In this document: in pieces, positions 26,878-35,797 of the stretch | Numbering within the stretch: the first letter of the stretch is position 1 | How the letters are laid out: every line of letters begins with the position of its first letter | Assembly: GCA_014802265.1 (NCBI GenBank) | Contig: JAAVCP010000022.1 | Location: 1 to 64,000 of the forward strand | Length of the DNA: 64,000 bases | Reading direction: 5' to 3' | Origin: Bacteroides sp. | GTDB taxonomy: Bacteria; Bacteroidota; Bacteroidia; Bacteroidales; Muribaculaceae | Notes under the pieces: generated by a model | The model's input: only the letters and a program-made list of their open reading frames with translations | What the model was told of the DNA's origin: nothing | Databases searched by the model: none | Position numbers and translations under genes: made by a program

Positions 26878-26985
26878 GCAGATTGTAATGTCTTTGAGTG
26901 TATATGGTATATGGGATAGAAAAATAAGGTAAATTTAAGTCTTCATAGAGGGCATAATCCAGCGAGTTTCTTTAACTGGATAAAT

Positions 26986-26993
26986 TAATTTTG
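26986..26993 (+). promoter_or_regulatory. -7 box upstream of the M6 metalloprotease
   Basis: TAATTTTG, 63 nt before the first ATG at 27056. A TTTC at 26967-26970 gives only a 15-nt spacer, so the -33 is doubtful. Confidence 0.4.
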
Positions 26994-27055
26994 CAAAATA
27001 ATATTAAAATTATGATTTATATGAGTTTTTATTATAATTTTGTTTAATTAATCCA

Positions 27056-28867
27056 ATGTCTAATCTGAAACAAATGAACAGATCATTTACAAAAATTTCA
27101 CGCCTGTTGGCTCTAAGTGCACTTATGGGTGTAGCGAGCGGGGCACATGCCGTCACCGCCAAGCCGGGAATCATAACCGCGATGCAGCCTGATGGCACTA
27201 CAGTTAATCTTCGTCTTGAGGGTAATGAATATTACAATCGTGCATATACTACCGATGGCTATCTCCTTACTGTTGATGATGAGGGGTATTACGTATTTGC
27301 CACAATAGATGCTAAAGGTGAGCCATGTGCTTCTGCTTTCCGTGCCGATACTCCTGACACACGTAGTGCAACTACGCGGTCTTTCCTTGCATCGTTCAGC
27401 CAGGCTCAGGTGGTGGATGCCTTTAATGAGAAAGACTCGGCACTCCGCAATCCGGTTATCAGGCGCGCTCCTGCCAAAGCAGGACCGGGAAGATTTGATG
27501 CCACCTATCCGGTTTCAGGAGAACAGAGAGCCTTGGTTATACTTGTGGAATTTGCTGACAATGAATTCACTTCCACTGATGATCCACATTCTTATTTCGA
27601 CAGAATGTTGAATGAACCGGATTTCTCAGATAATAATGCCACCGGTAGTGCCCGCGATTATTTTATCGTAAATTCCAACGGTGTCTTCCGACCCCAATTT
27701 GATGTATATGGACCTGTCAAGTTGGAAAAAGATATGGAGTATTATGGAGCACACGCTGCCGGAGCAAATGACCGACGTCCTGAAAAGATGATTACAGATG
27801 CTTGTCAGTTGCTTGATGATGAGATTGACTTCTCAATTTATGACTGCGATGCTAATGGGGTTATAGATAACGTGTATGTGTTTTATGCCGGATTCGGAGA
27901 AGCATCGGGTGGAGGTAATAACACAGTATGGCCTCATTCAGCGTTCCTGACTGATATTTCCAAGAAGAAATATTATTTTGATGAGCTTCTTCTTGACAGA
28001 TATGCTTGTTCAAACGAATTGGAAGTCAGTGGAGAGACAGTGGGTATCGGAACTTTTGTGCATGAATTCAGCCATGTGCTCGGACTGCCTGATATCTATT
28101 CAACCGGTTATACGGGAGCCTTTACTCCCGGAAGTTGGTCATGTATTGACAATGGCAATTACAATAATAACGGGCACACGCCGCCTTATTATTCTTCTTT
28201 TGAACGTTACGCTCTTGGCTGGTTGGAACCTACGGTTATTGAAGAAGCAGGCATCTATACTCTTGACAGGCTTTACCAAACCAATGAGGCATTTATAGTT
28301 CCTACTGCAAGGGAGGAGGAATTTTTCTTGTTTGAGAATCGTCAGCAGGAAGGGCTTGACCAGTTTATTCCCGGACATGGCATGGTGGTTTGGCATATCG
28401 ACTTTAATGAAGAGGCTTGGCTTAAAAACACTGTCAACAATGACCCGTCACATCAGTATGTTGATCTTGTGGAGGCAGATAACATACTCAATGACAGGAC
28501 ACGCTCAGGGGATTCTTTCCCAGGCTCTGAGGGTATTACAGAGTTTACATTCGAGACTACTCCTGCTTTTGTCAGCTGGGATAATGTGTCACCGGAATTT
28601 GGATTATACGACATAACGGAAACTGAAGATGGAATTATTTCATTTGATCTTCGCATGATTAATACCGGAATCGGGCAGATAAACAGTACTTCTGATGCCT
28701 TGATCATTGTAAAAGGGAATACTGTTAAAGCTACAGGTAATCTGACAACTATTTATGATTTATCCGGCAGGAAATTGGCTGTTGCAGGAACTCAGGTAAT
28801 CACTCTTGAGCCGGGTACTTATATCGCTTCTGATGGCGTTAAAAGCTGTAAGTTTATTATTCGCTGA
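27056..28867 (+). CDS. Secreted M6-family metalloprotease
   Basis: A 603-aa protein with a signal sequence ending near SGAHA (start at 27056 or at the in-frame ATG at 27074; both keep the signal). The zinc site FVHEFSHVLGLPDIY (about residues 333-347) is the HExxHxxGxxD motif of M6 (immune-inhibitor-A-like) peptidases, and YPVSGEQRALVILVEF starts the usual catalytic domain. After it comes a short tail (TIYDLSGRKLAVAG then KSCKFIIR) like other Por-type sorting tails. It is a probable extracellular or surface protease, and lies just after the decayed NTPase remnant. Confidence 0.93.
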   Translation: MSNLKQMNRSFTKISRLLALSALMGVASGAHAVTAKPGIITAMQPDGTTVNLRLEGNEYYNRAYTTDGYLLTVDDEGYYVFATIDAKGEPCASAFRADTPDTRSATTRSFLASFSQAQVVDAFNEKDSALRNPVIRRAPAKAGPGRFDATYPVSGEQRALVILVEFADNEFTSTDDPHSYFDRMLNEPDFSDNNATGSARDYFIVNSNGVFRPQFDVYGPVKLEKDMEYYGAHAAGANDRRPEKMITDACQLLDDEIDFSIYDCDANGVIDNVYVFYAGFGEASGGGNNTVWPHSAFLTDISKKKYYFDELLLDRYACSNELEVSGETVGIGTFVHEFSHVLGLPDIYSTGYTGAFTPGSWSCIDNGNYNNNGHTPPYYSSFERYALGWLEPTVIEEAGIYTLDRLYQTNEAFIVPTAREEEFFLFENRQQEGLDQFIPGHGMVVWHIDFNEEAWLKNTVNNDPSHQYVDLVEADNILNDRTRSGDSFPGSEGITEFTFETTPAFVSWDNVSPEFGLYDITETEDGIISFDLRMINTGIGQINSTSDALIIVKGNTVKATGNLTTIYDLSGRKLAVAGTQVITLEPGTYIASDGVKSCKFIIR

Positions 28868-28895
28868 TTGGGAATAAAATATTTTTTTGACTAAA

Positions 28896-28936
28896 GTAGA
28901 ATGTGCATATCCAAATTTTTGCGATATGCACATTCT
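28896..28936 (+). terminator. Hairpin terminator after the M6 metalloprotease
   Basis: A perfect 15-bp inverted repeat (28896-28910 and 28922-28936) followed by TTTTAGG. Confidence 0.8.
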
Positions 28937-28983
28937 ATTTTAGGATTCAAGATATTTACATGCTGACGGAGGGGCAGTGAACC

Positions 28984-29012
28984 CGTGGGTTCGCTCACGG
29001 AACGTAAGAGGG
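28984..29012. repeat. Dispersed intergenic element, copy A
   Basis: CCGTGGGTTCGCTCACGG with a CCGTG/CACGG inverted pair, then AACGTAAGAGG. A related sequence (CCGTGGGTTCCATCACAG then AACACAAGAGA) lies at 54767-54796. Both are 3-prime of genes and near strong terminators. Possible REP-like family; function unknown. Confidence 0.4.
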
Positions 29013-29021
29013 TGTATGATA

Positions 29022-29052
29022 ATGGGGTGGCAGATAAAATCTGCCACCCCAT
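29022..29052 (-). terminator. Hairpin terminator of the 1118-aa secreted-protein gene
   Basis: A perfect 14-bp G+C-rich inverted repeat (29022-29035 and 29039-29052) with a 3-nt loop, 46 nt beyond the minus-strand stop. Confidence 0.75.
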
Positions 29053-29098
29053 GCCATGTAATAAAGAAAATATGTGTGAAATTGTTAGCTCAGTTTGA

Positions 29099-32000
29099 TT
29101 ATCTTACAACAGCTTTCACTTTGCGGTCGGCTACCTGTACGATATACAAGCCCTTGGTCAGAGGATAAGTAGTATGGTCACCCTTAACATTTCCTGACAT
29201 TACTTTGGTGCCGTCAAGATTGAAGATTGAGACTTCTTCACCGGCAAAACCGTTGAGGATAACTTCACCCTTACCGCCGAAGATGGTGCGTCCACTGAGT
29301 ACGTTCTCAATTCCTGTAGAAGTTGTGCTGCCATCAAGTTCCAGACGGGCAAGTATCATAATCTGACCTTCCTCTTCAATCTCTGTAGAGAGATAGAGGG
29401 TTACTACCGGGAGATCAAGGAGGCTCTCGGGAAGTTCGATGCTAACTTCTGTAAATTCCTCACCATTCGGATTTGCAGGCACATAGCCTACCTCTACCAT
29501 GTTGTCAAGATTATTGTCAGAACCATATATTGTAAGACCCGGGAAGTCTACGCCGGTATTCAGAGTCATAAGGAGCGTCACAGACTTCATGCCCTCTGTA
29601 GAGAAGAATGGAGTGCCTACCATACCTGATGCACCGGGGTTACCTGTCATGTACATTACAATGTCAGCATCGTCAAATTCAAAGTCGCCGAGGCGGTCAA
29701 GATAGTTAATACCGAACTCTACTACCTCGCTGTCTACGGGGAGATAAGTGATCCAGGGTGAGAGGTTCATACCACCGGCTGCTTCCTCAAAGTTCTCAGC
29801 GATGGGGAGAGTATAGGGAGTACCCATATATACATATCCTGCTTGCAGCTGGTAGTTGCTACCAACAAAGTTCTGTGACATCACACCCACAGTTGCCTGA
29901 TGAACAGGACGGTCGGCAGGGCACTCGTAAGTATATTCAGTGTCAGTAGTCTCAAATATATCCCAAGCGTACTGAGACATTACATATACGCTGTAGCTTA
30001 CATCTGCGGGATTTACATAGGTGTCATCCTGACCTTTAGTTACGGGATCCCATTTGAGATAAGCACCCTTAAGGTCTTGGAAGCCCTCAACCACTACATT
30101 TTCGGGAGCGGCGGGAATATGCTGACCTGTATATACATCTAAAGACTGACGAAGGCTTTCATGTCCGTTACAAGAGGTATAGAATGTGATCTGGTTGTCA
30201 CCCTGAAGAGTATTAACAGTAGCAGTAACTTTTTCACCGGGTTTACCCGAAACCTCTGCTGTTGATTCACCTATGAAAGTGGCAGTAATTACAGAGTTGG
30301 TATCCATAGCGTTGCCACCAAGATTCTCAGTCGGAAGTGTAACAGTGAAAGTAGCATTCAGGGCACCTTCTGCACCAGGTTCTGCTGTCCATTCAGTAAC
30401 CATAGCAGGTGACTCGTCAGACAGACCTGTATATTCAACAGATATGTTACGCAGATATACACCTAACTCGCTGGTGGGGGAGATTACATGGAATCCAAGA
30501 TAATATACACCTTCATCTAAGTTAAGAGGGAGGTTAACCAATTCATACAACGGACGGGACTTCGCAGGAGAGAACTCCTCAGTTAGACGGGTAGTCATAC
30601 CCTCAACGGTCGGTTCTTTTCCAATAAACACCTCGATAAGTTCATGAGTATAGTTTGCACTCCAATTGGCAACTTCAAACATTAGAGTATAAATCTTAGA
30701 GGCATCGGTTACTTCAAACGGAGGAAGGATCAGCCAGTCATTATTTTCTCCCCAATCTTGATAGAAAATAGCCATTCTGAAAGCATCTTCATCACCAGCA
30801 TATTCCCAAGTAGCATCGTCGCCATTATCAATTATCTTACAAAGCTTAGCCTGATCAGCAGTCGGTTTTACTGTAAAGGGAATTGAATATGGATTGCCAT
30901 ATCCCATGTCGTTAGAAACACCGGCAACTGATTTCTCAGTTTCGCCTGTCACCGGGTTGACATAAGTTGCCACAACTTCTGCCACGTAGAGAGCTATCTC
31001 TGTGTCAGTAGGAAGATCAAGGGCGAATGAAGTTTCCTTAGTGTCACCCAATTTTTCTCCATTCAGCGACACCTCATATACGATATCCTCAGCCGGGATA
31101 TAACCTTTCTCAACACCTAAAGTCACAGCAGACCATTTCACCATTTCAGAAGTGAGTTCTACATTCGTAGGCGCGTTGGGAACGTCATAGCCTATATACT
31201 TACGAGTTACGACCGGACGACTCTGATGACCCTCAACACTTACACTCAGATTAAACAAGTGTACACCGGTTGACAGGTTATCATATTTCACTTCAATCTC
31301 CTCGCCTGCCTTTGCTGTGAGAGTAGAATAAGGAGCGTCATCAACCCCAACATTCACGGTCAACTCAGTTGTGATAGGATCGCCGTTAACGAGGTAAGAT
31401 GGCATCTTATACACATTGTAGCCACTGGTTGAGCCACCATCAAAAACAGCCTCAATGAAATCAGGTCTTTCCGGAATCATAACGTCCTTATACGCCTCAT
31501 CAGTGGTTACCAATGAATAGAACTGATTGTTGTTAGGAGTCTTGGCGTAGACATTAGCCTCACCTGTTTCAGGATTTATAGTAGCCAATGCAGTGGAATC
31601 CCAACTCATAGGAGTGAAATAAATCAGATTATCCTTAGGACTGTATGCACAAGCGGTCACCCAGCTTTGAATCCAGTCATATTCAGACGAAATATCCACA
31701 GAGCAGACCTTTGTCATGGTGCCGTCAGAAGCTATGGAGACCAGATTACCGTTAGGCATAAAGCCATATAGAGCATCTGCCACACCATTATAACACATAC
31801 CGGTAGGGATATTTACCCCGGCTTGCAACTGGCAGATTATGGTCGGGTGCTTCATATCATAAGGGGATGCCTTAGCTAAAAATACTCCCTGTCCATACGG
31901 AATCCATTGAGTAACAGCATATACGTATCCGTCTGAAGGATTATATGCTACCTGTTCATATATAGGATCCTCATAAAGATTCCATTCTTCATTTACAAGC

Positions 32001-32455
32001 ACTTCACCGGTCTTGAAGTCATATTCTCTCCAATAACCGCCGTAGATCCCCATACCGTTGGTGACAAGGGCAGGACCACATAGTTTTCCATCAAACAGGA
32101 AAGTATAGCTCATAACAGGATCAGTGGTAGGATCTGCCCAGGTTAGTTCAATGCCGTCGGCTGTGAATTCATATAGCTGACCACCTTGGCGAGTCCATCC
32201 GTAGATATCGCCTCCATTGGCAGTTACACGCGCTGCATTCCGCTCAACATTCTGAAAACGCATCGGGGATCCCATGTGGAATCTCTGACCATTGGTACCT
32301 TTCATTTCCGGCATCGTTACGCTGCCCGGAGTCACGGATTTAAGTTGTGCAATTGCAGCTCTCCCTTCTTGTGTCGCCTGAGGAGCATGACCAGCATAGG
32401 CACTGAAGCCTGTCGTCATTGCTATACCGACACAGATTGTAAAGAATCTGTTCAT
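29099..32455 (-). CDS. Very large secreted protein with propeller-like and FN3-like regions
   Basis: An 1118-aa protein with a signal peptide (MNRFFTICVGIAMTTGFSAYA). Residues about 75-350 have repeated GQLYEF/GYVYAV/NLIYFT-type strands resembling a beta-propeller. They are followed by modules beginning NAPTNVELTSEMVKWSAV and PAAPENVVVEGFQDLKGAYL, typical of FN3-like domains, and jelly-roll-like segments. The C-terminus (SIFNLDGTKVMSGNVKGD then KVKAVVR) is a sorting-like tail. Function is unknown; surface adhesion or glycan binding is a guess. Its promoter region has a palindrome where the -33 box should be, and the next gene upstream encodes a Crp/Fnr regulator. Confidence 0.82.
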   Translation of the reverse strand: MNRFFTICVGIAMTTGFSAYAGHAPQATQEGRAAIAQLKSVTPGSVTMPEMKGTNGQRFHMGSPMRFQNVERNAARVTANGGDIYGWTRQGGQLYEFTADGIELTWADPTTDPVMSYTFLFDGKLCGPALVTNGMGIYGGYWREYDFKTGEVLVNEEWNLYEDPIYEQVAYNPSDGYVYAVTQWIPYGQGVFLAKASPYDMKHPTIICQLQAGVNIPTGMCYNGVADALYGFMPNGNLVSIASDGTMTKVCSVDISSEYDWIQSWVTACAYSPKDNLIYFTPMSWDSTALATINPETGEANVYAKTPNNNQFYSLVTTDEAYKDVMIPERPDFIEAVFDGGSTSGYNVYKMPSYLVNGDPITTELTVNVGVDDAPYSTLTAKAGEEIEVKYDNLSTGVHLFNLSVSVEGHQSRPVVTRKYIGYDVPNAPTNVELTSEMVKWSAVTLGVEKGYIPAEDIVYEVSLNGEKLGDTKETSFALDLPTDTEIALYVAEVVATYVNPVTGETEKSVAGVSNDMGYGNPYSIPFTVKPTADQAKLCKIIDNGDDATWEYAGDEDAFRMAIFYQDWGENNDWLILPPFEVTDASKIYTLMFEVANWSANYTHELIEVFIGKEPTVEGMTTRLTEEFSPAKSRPLYELVNLPLNLDEGVYYLGFHVISPTSELGVYLRNISVEYTGLSDESPAMVTEWTAEPGAEGALNATFTVTLPTENLGGNAMDTNSVITATFIGESTAEVSGKPGEKVTATVNTLQGDNQITFYTSCNGHESLRQSLDVYTGQHIPAAPENVVVEGFQDLKGAYLKWDPVTKGQDDTYVNPADVSYSVYVMSQYAWDIFETTDTEYTYECPADRPVHQATVGVMSQNFVGSNYQLQAGYVYMGTPYTLPIAENFEEAAGGMNLSPWITYLPVDSEVVEFGINYLDRLGDFEFDDADIVMYMTGNPGASGMVGTPFFSTEGMKSVTLLMTLNTGVDFPGLTIYGSDNNLDNMVEVGYVPANPNGEEFTEVSIELPESLLDLPVVTLYLSTEIEEEGQIMILARLELDGSTTSTGIENVLSGRTIFGGKGEVILNGFAGEEVSIFNLDGTKVMSGNVKGDHTTYPLTKGLYIVQVADRKVKAVVR

Positions 32456-32528
32456 AGTTAGATATTAGGTGAGATCCCAACTTATACTGACAATGACCTA
32501 TCCGGGGGATCTCTTTTTCCGAATCTGT

Positions 32529-32568
32529 CAAAGTTATTTTCTTAGAGCAAATAGTGACTGATAGTCAC
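32529..32568 (-). promoter_or_regulatory. Promoter with palindromic operator for the 1118-aa secreted protein
   Basis: The minus-strand -7 box TAACTTTG (32529-32536) has no TTTG at 19-21 nt upstream. Instead GTGACT (32554-32559), GAT, AGTCAC (32563-32568) forms a perfect palindrome centred about 35-42 bp upstream of the expected start site, the usual place for a class II Crp/Fnr activator. The Crp/Fnr gene at 32705 is adjacent. Direct control is inferred. Confidence 0.5.
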
Positions 32569-32704
32569 ACAAAAACGATTTGCATTGGCAAATATATTCA
32601 AAATTTTTAATTGGGATGCCATATTACCCGTATATAATTTATGAATAAATAAATTTGTTTAACCAGTTAAACAGATTTATCGCCTGGCATTTGTTGGTAA
32701 GCCA

Positions 32705-33352
32705 TCAATCAGGGGCAGCTCCGGTGATACCCACACCATCTAAAAAATCTTTGTCATAGGCTACCTTATCCGGATCACGAGCGTAACGCGCCTTAAGCAA
32801 TGAGAGTGCGGTTGGAGTGATGCCGAGATATGAGGCAATGTGATAATCAGGCACACGGCTCATAAATGATTTCGGCTTAAACTGTATAAATTTTAGAAAA
32901 CGTGTGTACGCATCCTTAGGGGCAAGGTAAGTATGGCGTATTTCAAGATAAGAGAGCTGAAGCAGTGACAGTTCAAGAAGCCATCTGCAAAACTCTGCAT
33001 TAGTATGGTAAAGATTGCGAATTATTTCCGCATCAATTTTATACGCGCTTACATTAGTCACGGCAGCGATGCTGAAAACTGACGGACGGTGAAGGATAAA
33101 ACTGGTCACTGAGGTAGCGATATTGCCAGCCTCACCGAAGAGAAGGTTTTCCTCTCTTGAATTTTCAGGAGTAGGAGGATAATAAATCCTACACAGACCT
33201 GATTTCAGAAAATAGAACGTAGTCACCGTTACTCCTTTTTCAATCAGATTCGCATTCTTCTTGAAATGGACTATCTCAGAGTTTTTCTGTAAAATTTCCA
33301 GAACGTCCTGAGGAAGTTCGAAGGGTACTTTTGTGATGTCGTTCAGTTTCAT
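32705..33352 (-). CDS. Crp/Fnr-family transcriptional regulator
   Basis: A 215-aa regulator. I chose the start at 33352 (MKLNDITKVPFELPQDVLEIL); the in-frame extension to 33526 is AT-rich leader that covers the promoter. It has an N-terminal cyclic-nucleotide-binding-like beta-roll (VHFKKNANLIEKGVTVTTFYFLKSGLCRIYY) and a C-terminal helix-turn-helix (VPDYHIASYLGITPTALSLLKARY). There are no Fnr-type cysteine ligands. Its promoter carries the AGACA array next to hybrid regulator copy 2, so it is probably under that regulator, and it probably acts on the palindrome upstream of the 1118-aa secreted-protein gene. Confidence 0.9.
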   Translation of the reverse strand: MKLNDITKVPFELPQDVLEILQKNSEIVHFKKNANLIEKGVTVTTFYFLKSGLCRIYYPPTPENSREENLLFGEAGNIATSVTSFILHRPSVFSIAAVTNVSAYKIDAEIIRNLYHTNAEFCRWLLELSLLQLSYLEIRHTYLAPKDAYTRFLKFIQFKPKSFMSRVPDYHIASYLGITPTALSLLKARYARDPDKVAYDKDFLDGVGITGAAPD

Positions 33353-33462
33353 AAAATCGTAATTTATTAACACAAGTTCGGAGTAGAAGATATACTGACC
33401 ACCATTAAATAGCAATATTCCTACCTGAACTTTTAGTGTGTGCAGATTACATTTGTCGCTTA

Positions 33463-33494
33463 CAAAATTATCTTGATTATACGAATTTTGCAAC
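33463..33494 (-). promoter_or_regulatory. Promoter of the Crp/Fnr gene
   Basis: On the minus strand GTTG (33491-33494), a 20-nt spacer and TAATTTTG (33463-33470), 111 nt upstream of the ATG. Boxes and spacing match the promoter at 23796-23827. Confidence 0.7.
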
Positions 33495-33511
33495 AAAACG
33501 AAAGATTTTAA

Positions 33512-33600
33512 TGTCTGATGCTGCAAGATAAGACAAAATATCGTAAATTAAGACATCACGGCGTAAATTGAGACACTTTGGCGTAATTTCAGACATTTTG
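33512..33600 (-). promoter_or_regulatory. Phased AGACA element array (locus 2), candidate activator sites
   Basis: Plus-strand TGTCT at 33512, then AGACA at 33531, 33551, 33571 and 33591: spacings 19, 20, 20 and 20 bp. The middle units share a longer match (AGACA, five bases, GGCGTAA, then TT). The array starts 21 bp beyond the start of the -33 box, exactly as at locus 1. It fills the gap between the hybrid regulator stop and the Crp/Fnr promoter. The phasing suggests cooperative binding by the neighbouring regulator. Confidence 0.6.
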
Positions 33601-33642
33601 TATTTAAAATATAACTTGTCTTTCCTTATCTGCTTATCCCTC

Positions 33643-35532
33643 CTATTTTTTCTTATTTTTTAATTGTTTAAGAAATTCAGTTGTGGTAAGACCGGTCACG
33701 CTTTTAAAAACACGCATGAAATGTGTGCGAGATTTATAGCCTACATCTTCTGCAAGCACTTCCATTGTGGGACGCTGCGAAGGATCGGAACATGTTTCCG
33801 TCATTATTTCACAAGCCTTCTTTATGCGGAACTCACCCAAAAGAGTATTAAAATTTTTACCTCCCACAGAATTTATTGCCTGGGATACTTGCTTAATTTT
33901 TAATCCCATGGCTGCCACAAGAGAGTCAATTGTAAATGTTGGCTGAAATATGTCGGCACTGTTTGCCATATATTCTAAAATCTGTTGGTATATATTATTA
34001 AGGTCTTCATCAGATACGCTTTCGTCTTGTCCGATGGTTTCAATATCCTCACCAGGTGCTGATTCTTTACATGCTTTTAAGTTAACCGGTGTTTGGGATT
34101 CTTCACCAGATTGCGTTTCTTTAATAATCAGAGTTACTTCATTGTTTTCAAATTTTTTCTGAGTCTCCATTAATTCCATATTTTTAAGAAACACCTTCTC
34201 GCTATGCTTTTTCAGTTTTCTATATTTTATAATTATATACATAATTAATGCACATATAATAAGTACCAGAATCCCTGAGGATACAGCAATGTATATCCAT
34301 CGTTCCGTTTTAGAATAGGAGCAAGAAAGTTCCTCATTATAGTCTTTAGTCTGTAATGCCAACTCCATATCACGAATGACGCTATAAGACTGCACATTAT
34401 AAAGAGAATCCCTTATTTTAAGTCCTTCATTCTTATAATGCTCGGCAAGCATGGTGTTTCCGATAGCAGTATGAAAATCAGTATAAAGCCTATAAATCAG
34501 ATCATACATATCTTCCAACTTTTCTTCCCTAATTATTTTTTCTGTGGCAGCAAAATGCTCTCCGGCTTTGGCATAATCCTTTTTTGCAAAAGCTATCTTT
34601 CCGGCAATGATGCGGTTAAATATAGGATAGCGTCTGTCATCAACTTGAATATCATATCTGTTAGATGCACTGTCCACAAGGAGCAAGGCTTTGTCAAATC
34701 TTTTATTTAAATAGTTTTCAGCCGCTTCAGCCATAAGATTAGCATACTCCCGCATTGATTGAAGAGAGCTATTGGGAATTTTCATATTCCTGAAATCGGT
34801 AATCCCGGTCGTAATGGTGGAAAGTGAATCAGAGGTCCATACAAAATGTAATAAATCTGTAAATGAAAGAGGAAGTGAAACTGGGTTATTATCTTTTTTC
34901 GCAATATCAAGAGCATTACGATAGTAATACATAGCGCGGGAATAATCCCCGTACATAGCAAATACTTTGGCTATGTTTGTATTTATGCCCACTATTACAT
35001 TAATTAATAGTGTATGGTCCTGCGATTCATTAGGAAAGGTTATTTGATTTGCAATTTCCAAACCTTTTGCGAGATAGGGGTAAGCTGCTAAAGGGTTATT
35101 TCTCTCAAAAATAAGATGATAACCGATATTCCCATAGGCTACGGCACAATGTAACTTTTGTTTATAGGATAGGTTACTTTCATATTTTGAGATGGCAATT
35201 CGATTAAGCATTATGCCCTTTTCCAGATCTTGTCGTTTAATATAATACGGATAAGCCTTATCTGTAACATCTTTTATTGAAAGTCCTTCACAACTTTTCT
35301 CTAATTCCTGATACTCTTGATAGAACTTATCGTCATTTTCACTGTTCCCGAGTAATATGGAAAGATCTTTGTTTTCTGAGATAAATTCATCAGGGGAAGA
35401 AGTGATAAGGGAGGCGTGATTGGCAGAAGCCTTTATTTGAGAAGAAGCCCCTATCATTATCACTGACAGTAAGAAAAAAGAGATTAGACGTATTATGGAG
35501 AATAATAATTTCAAGGGGTTAGTAATCATCAT
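33643..35532 (-). CDS. Membrane-anchored TPR/AraC-type hybrid regulator, copy 2
   Basis: A 629-aa paralogue of the gene at 24168-25997, with the same order: N-terminal signal or anchor, TPR-like helices (for example LHCAVAYGNIGYHLIFERNN), one membrane helix near residues 415-437 (IAVSSGILVLIICALIMYII), a longer acidic linker, and an AraC-type helix-turn-helix ending (EDVGYKSRTHFMRVFKSVTG). DNA-recognition helices of the two copies are nearly identical, so they may bind the same element. Divergently upstream is the intact NTPase gene; downstream on the same strand is the AGACA array and the Crp/Fnr gene. Confidence 0.9.
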   Translation of the reverse strand: MMITNPLKLLFSIIRLISFFLLSVIMIGASSQIKASANHASLITSSPDEFISENKDLSILLGNSENDDKFYQEYQELEKSCEGLSIKDVTDKAYPYYIKRQDLEKGIMLNRIAISKYESNLSYKQKLHCAVAYGNIGYHLIFERNNPLAAYPYLAKGLEIANQITFPNESQDHTLLINVIVGINTNIAKVFAMYGDYSRAMYYYRNALDIAKKDNNPVSLPLSFTDLLHFVWTSDSLSTITTGITDFRNMKIPNSSLQSMREYANLMAEAAENYLNKRFDKALLLVDSASNRYDIQVDDRRYPIFNRIIAGKIAFAKKDYAKAGEHFAATEKIIREEKLEDMYDLIYRLYTDFHTAIGNTMLAEHYKNEGLKIRDSLYNVQSYSVIRDMELALQTKDYNEELSCSYSKTERWIYIAVSSGILVLIICALIMYIIIKYRKLKKHSEKVFLKNMELMETQKKFENNEVTLIIKETQSGEESQTPVNLKACKESAPGEDIETIGQDESVSDEDLNNIYQQILEYMANSADIFQPTFTIDSLVAAMGLKIKQVSQAINSVGGKNFNTLLGEFRIKKACEIMTETCSDPSQRPTMEVLAEDVGYKSRTHFMRVFKSVTGLTTTEFLKQLKNKKK

Positions 35533-35616
35533 TGGTGTAAGAGAAGGTATTGGTTGACAAGTTTATGGTTGTCTTCCGGAAAATTATATAGAGAGGTTAA
35601 TTTACCAATCATAATA

Positions 35617-35624
35617 CAAAATTA
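35617..35624 (-). promoter_or_regulatory. -7 box of hybrid regulator copy 2
   Basis: On the minus strand TAATTTTG, with a TTTG (35647-35650) 22 nt upstream, slightly wider than the consensus 19-21. Conserved with 26090-26097. Confidence 0.5.
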
Positions 35625-35711
35625 ATATAATTAGATGGTTTTACCGCAAAAACAGACCAATAATTTTATGTTAATTATGAAAAGCATGATGTGAGTTGTA
35701 GAGAATTTATG

Positions 35712-35760
35712 TATATTTGCAGTTGCGACACGGCTATTTCCGACACGGCTGTTTCGAAAC
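35712..35760 (+). promoter_or_regulatory. Promoter and repeat-bearing leader of the NTPase gene
   Basis: TATATTTG -7 box (35712-35719) is followed by CAGTTGCGA (35720-35728) and two direct copies of CGACACGGCT plus RTTTC (35726-35740 and 35741-35755). The leader runs about 70 nt to the ATG at 35798. Compare 26390-26440. Confidence 0.5.
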
Positions 35761-35797
35761 TTATGAAGTTACAAGTCAATCTAAACAAGTCTGCTAT

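Noticed and set aside
33353..33526. N-terminal extension of the Crp/Fnr protein
   Set aside because: The extension covers the promoter at 33463-33494 and has no family similarity; length from 33352 fits the family.
35717..35797. N-terminal extension of the NTPase
   Set aside because: It starts inside the -7 box and runs through leader repeats; family members begin MKFFDRE.
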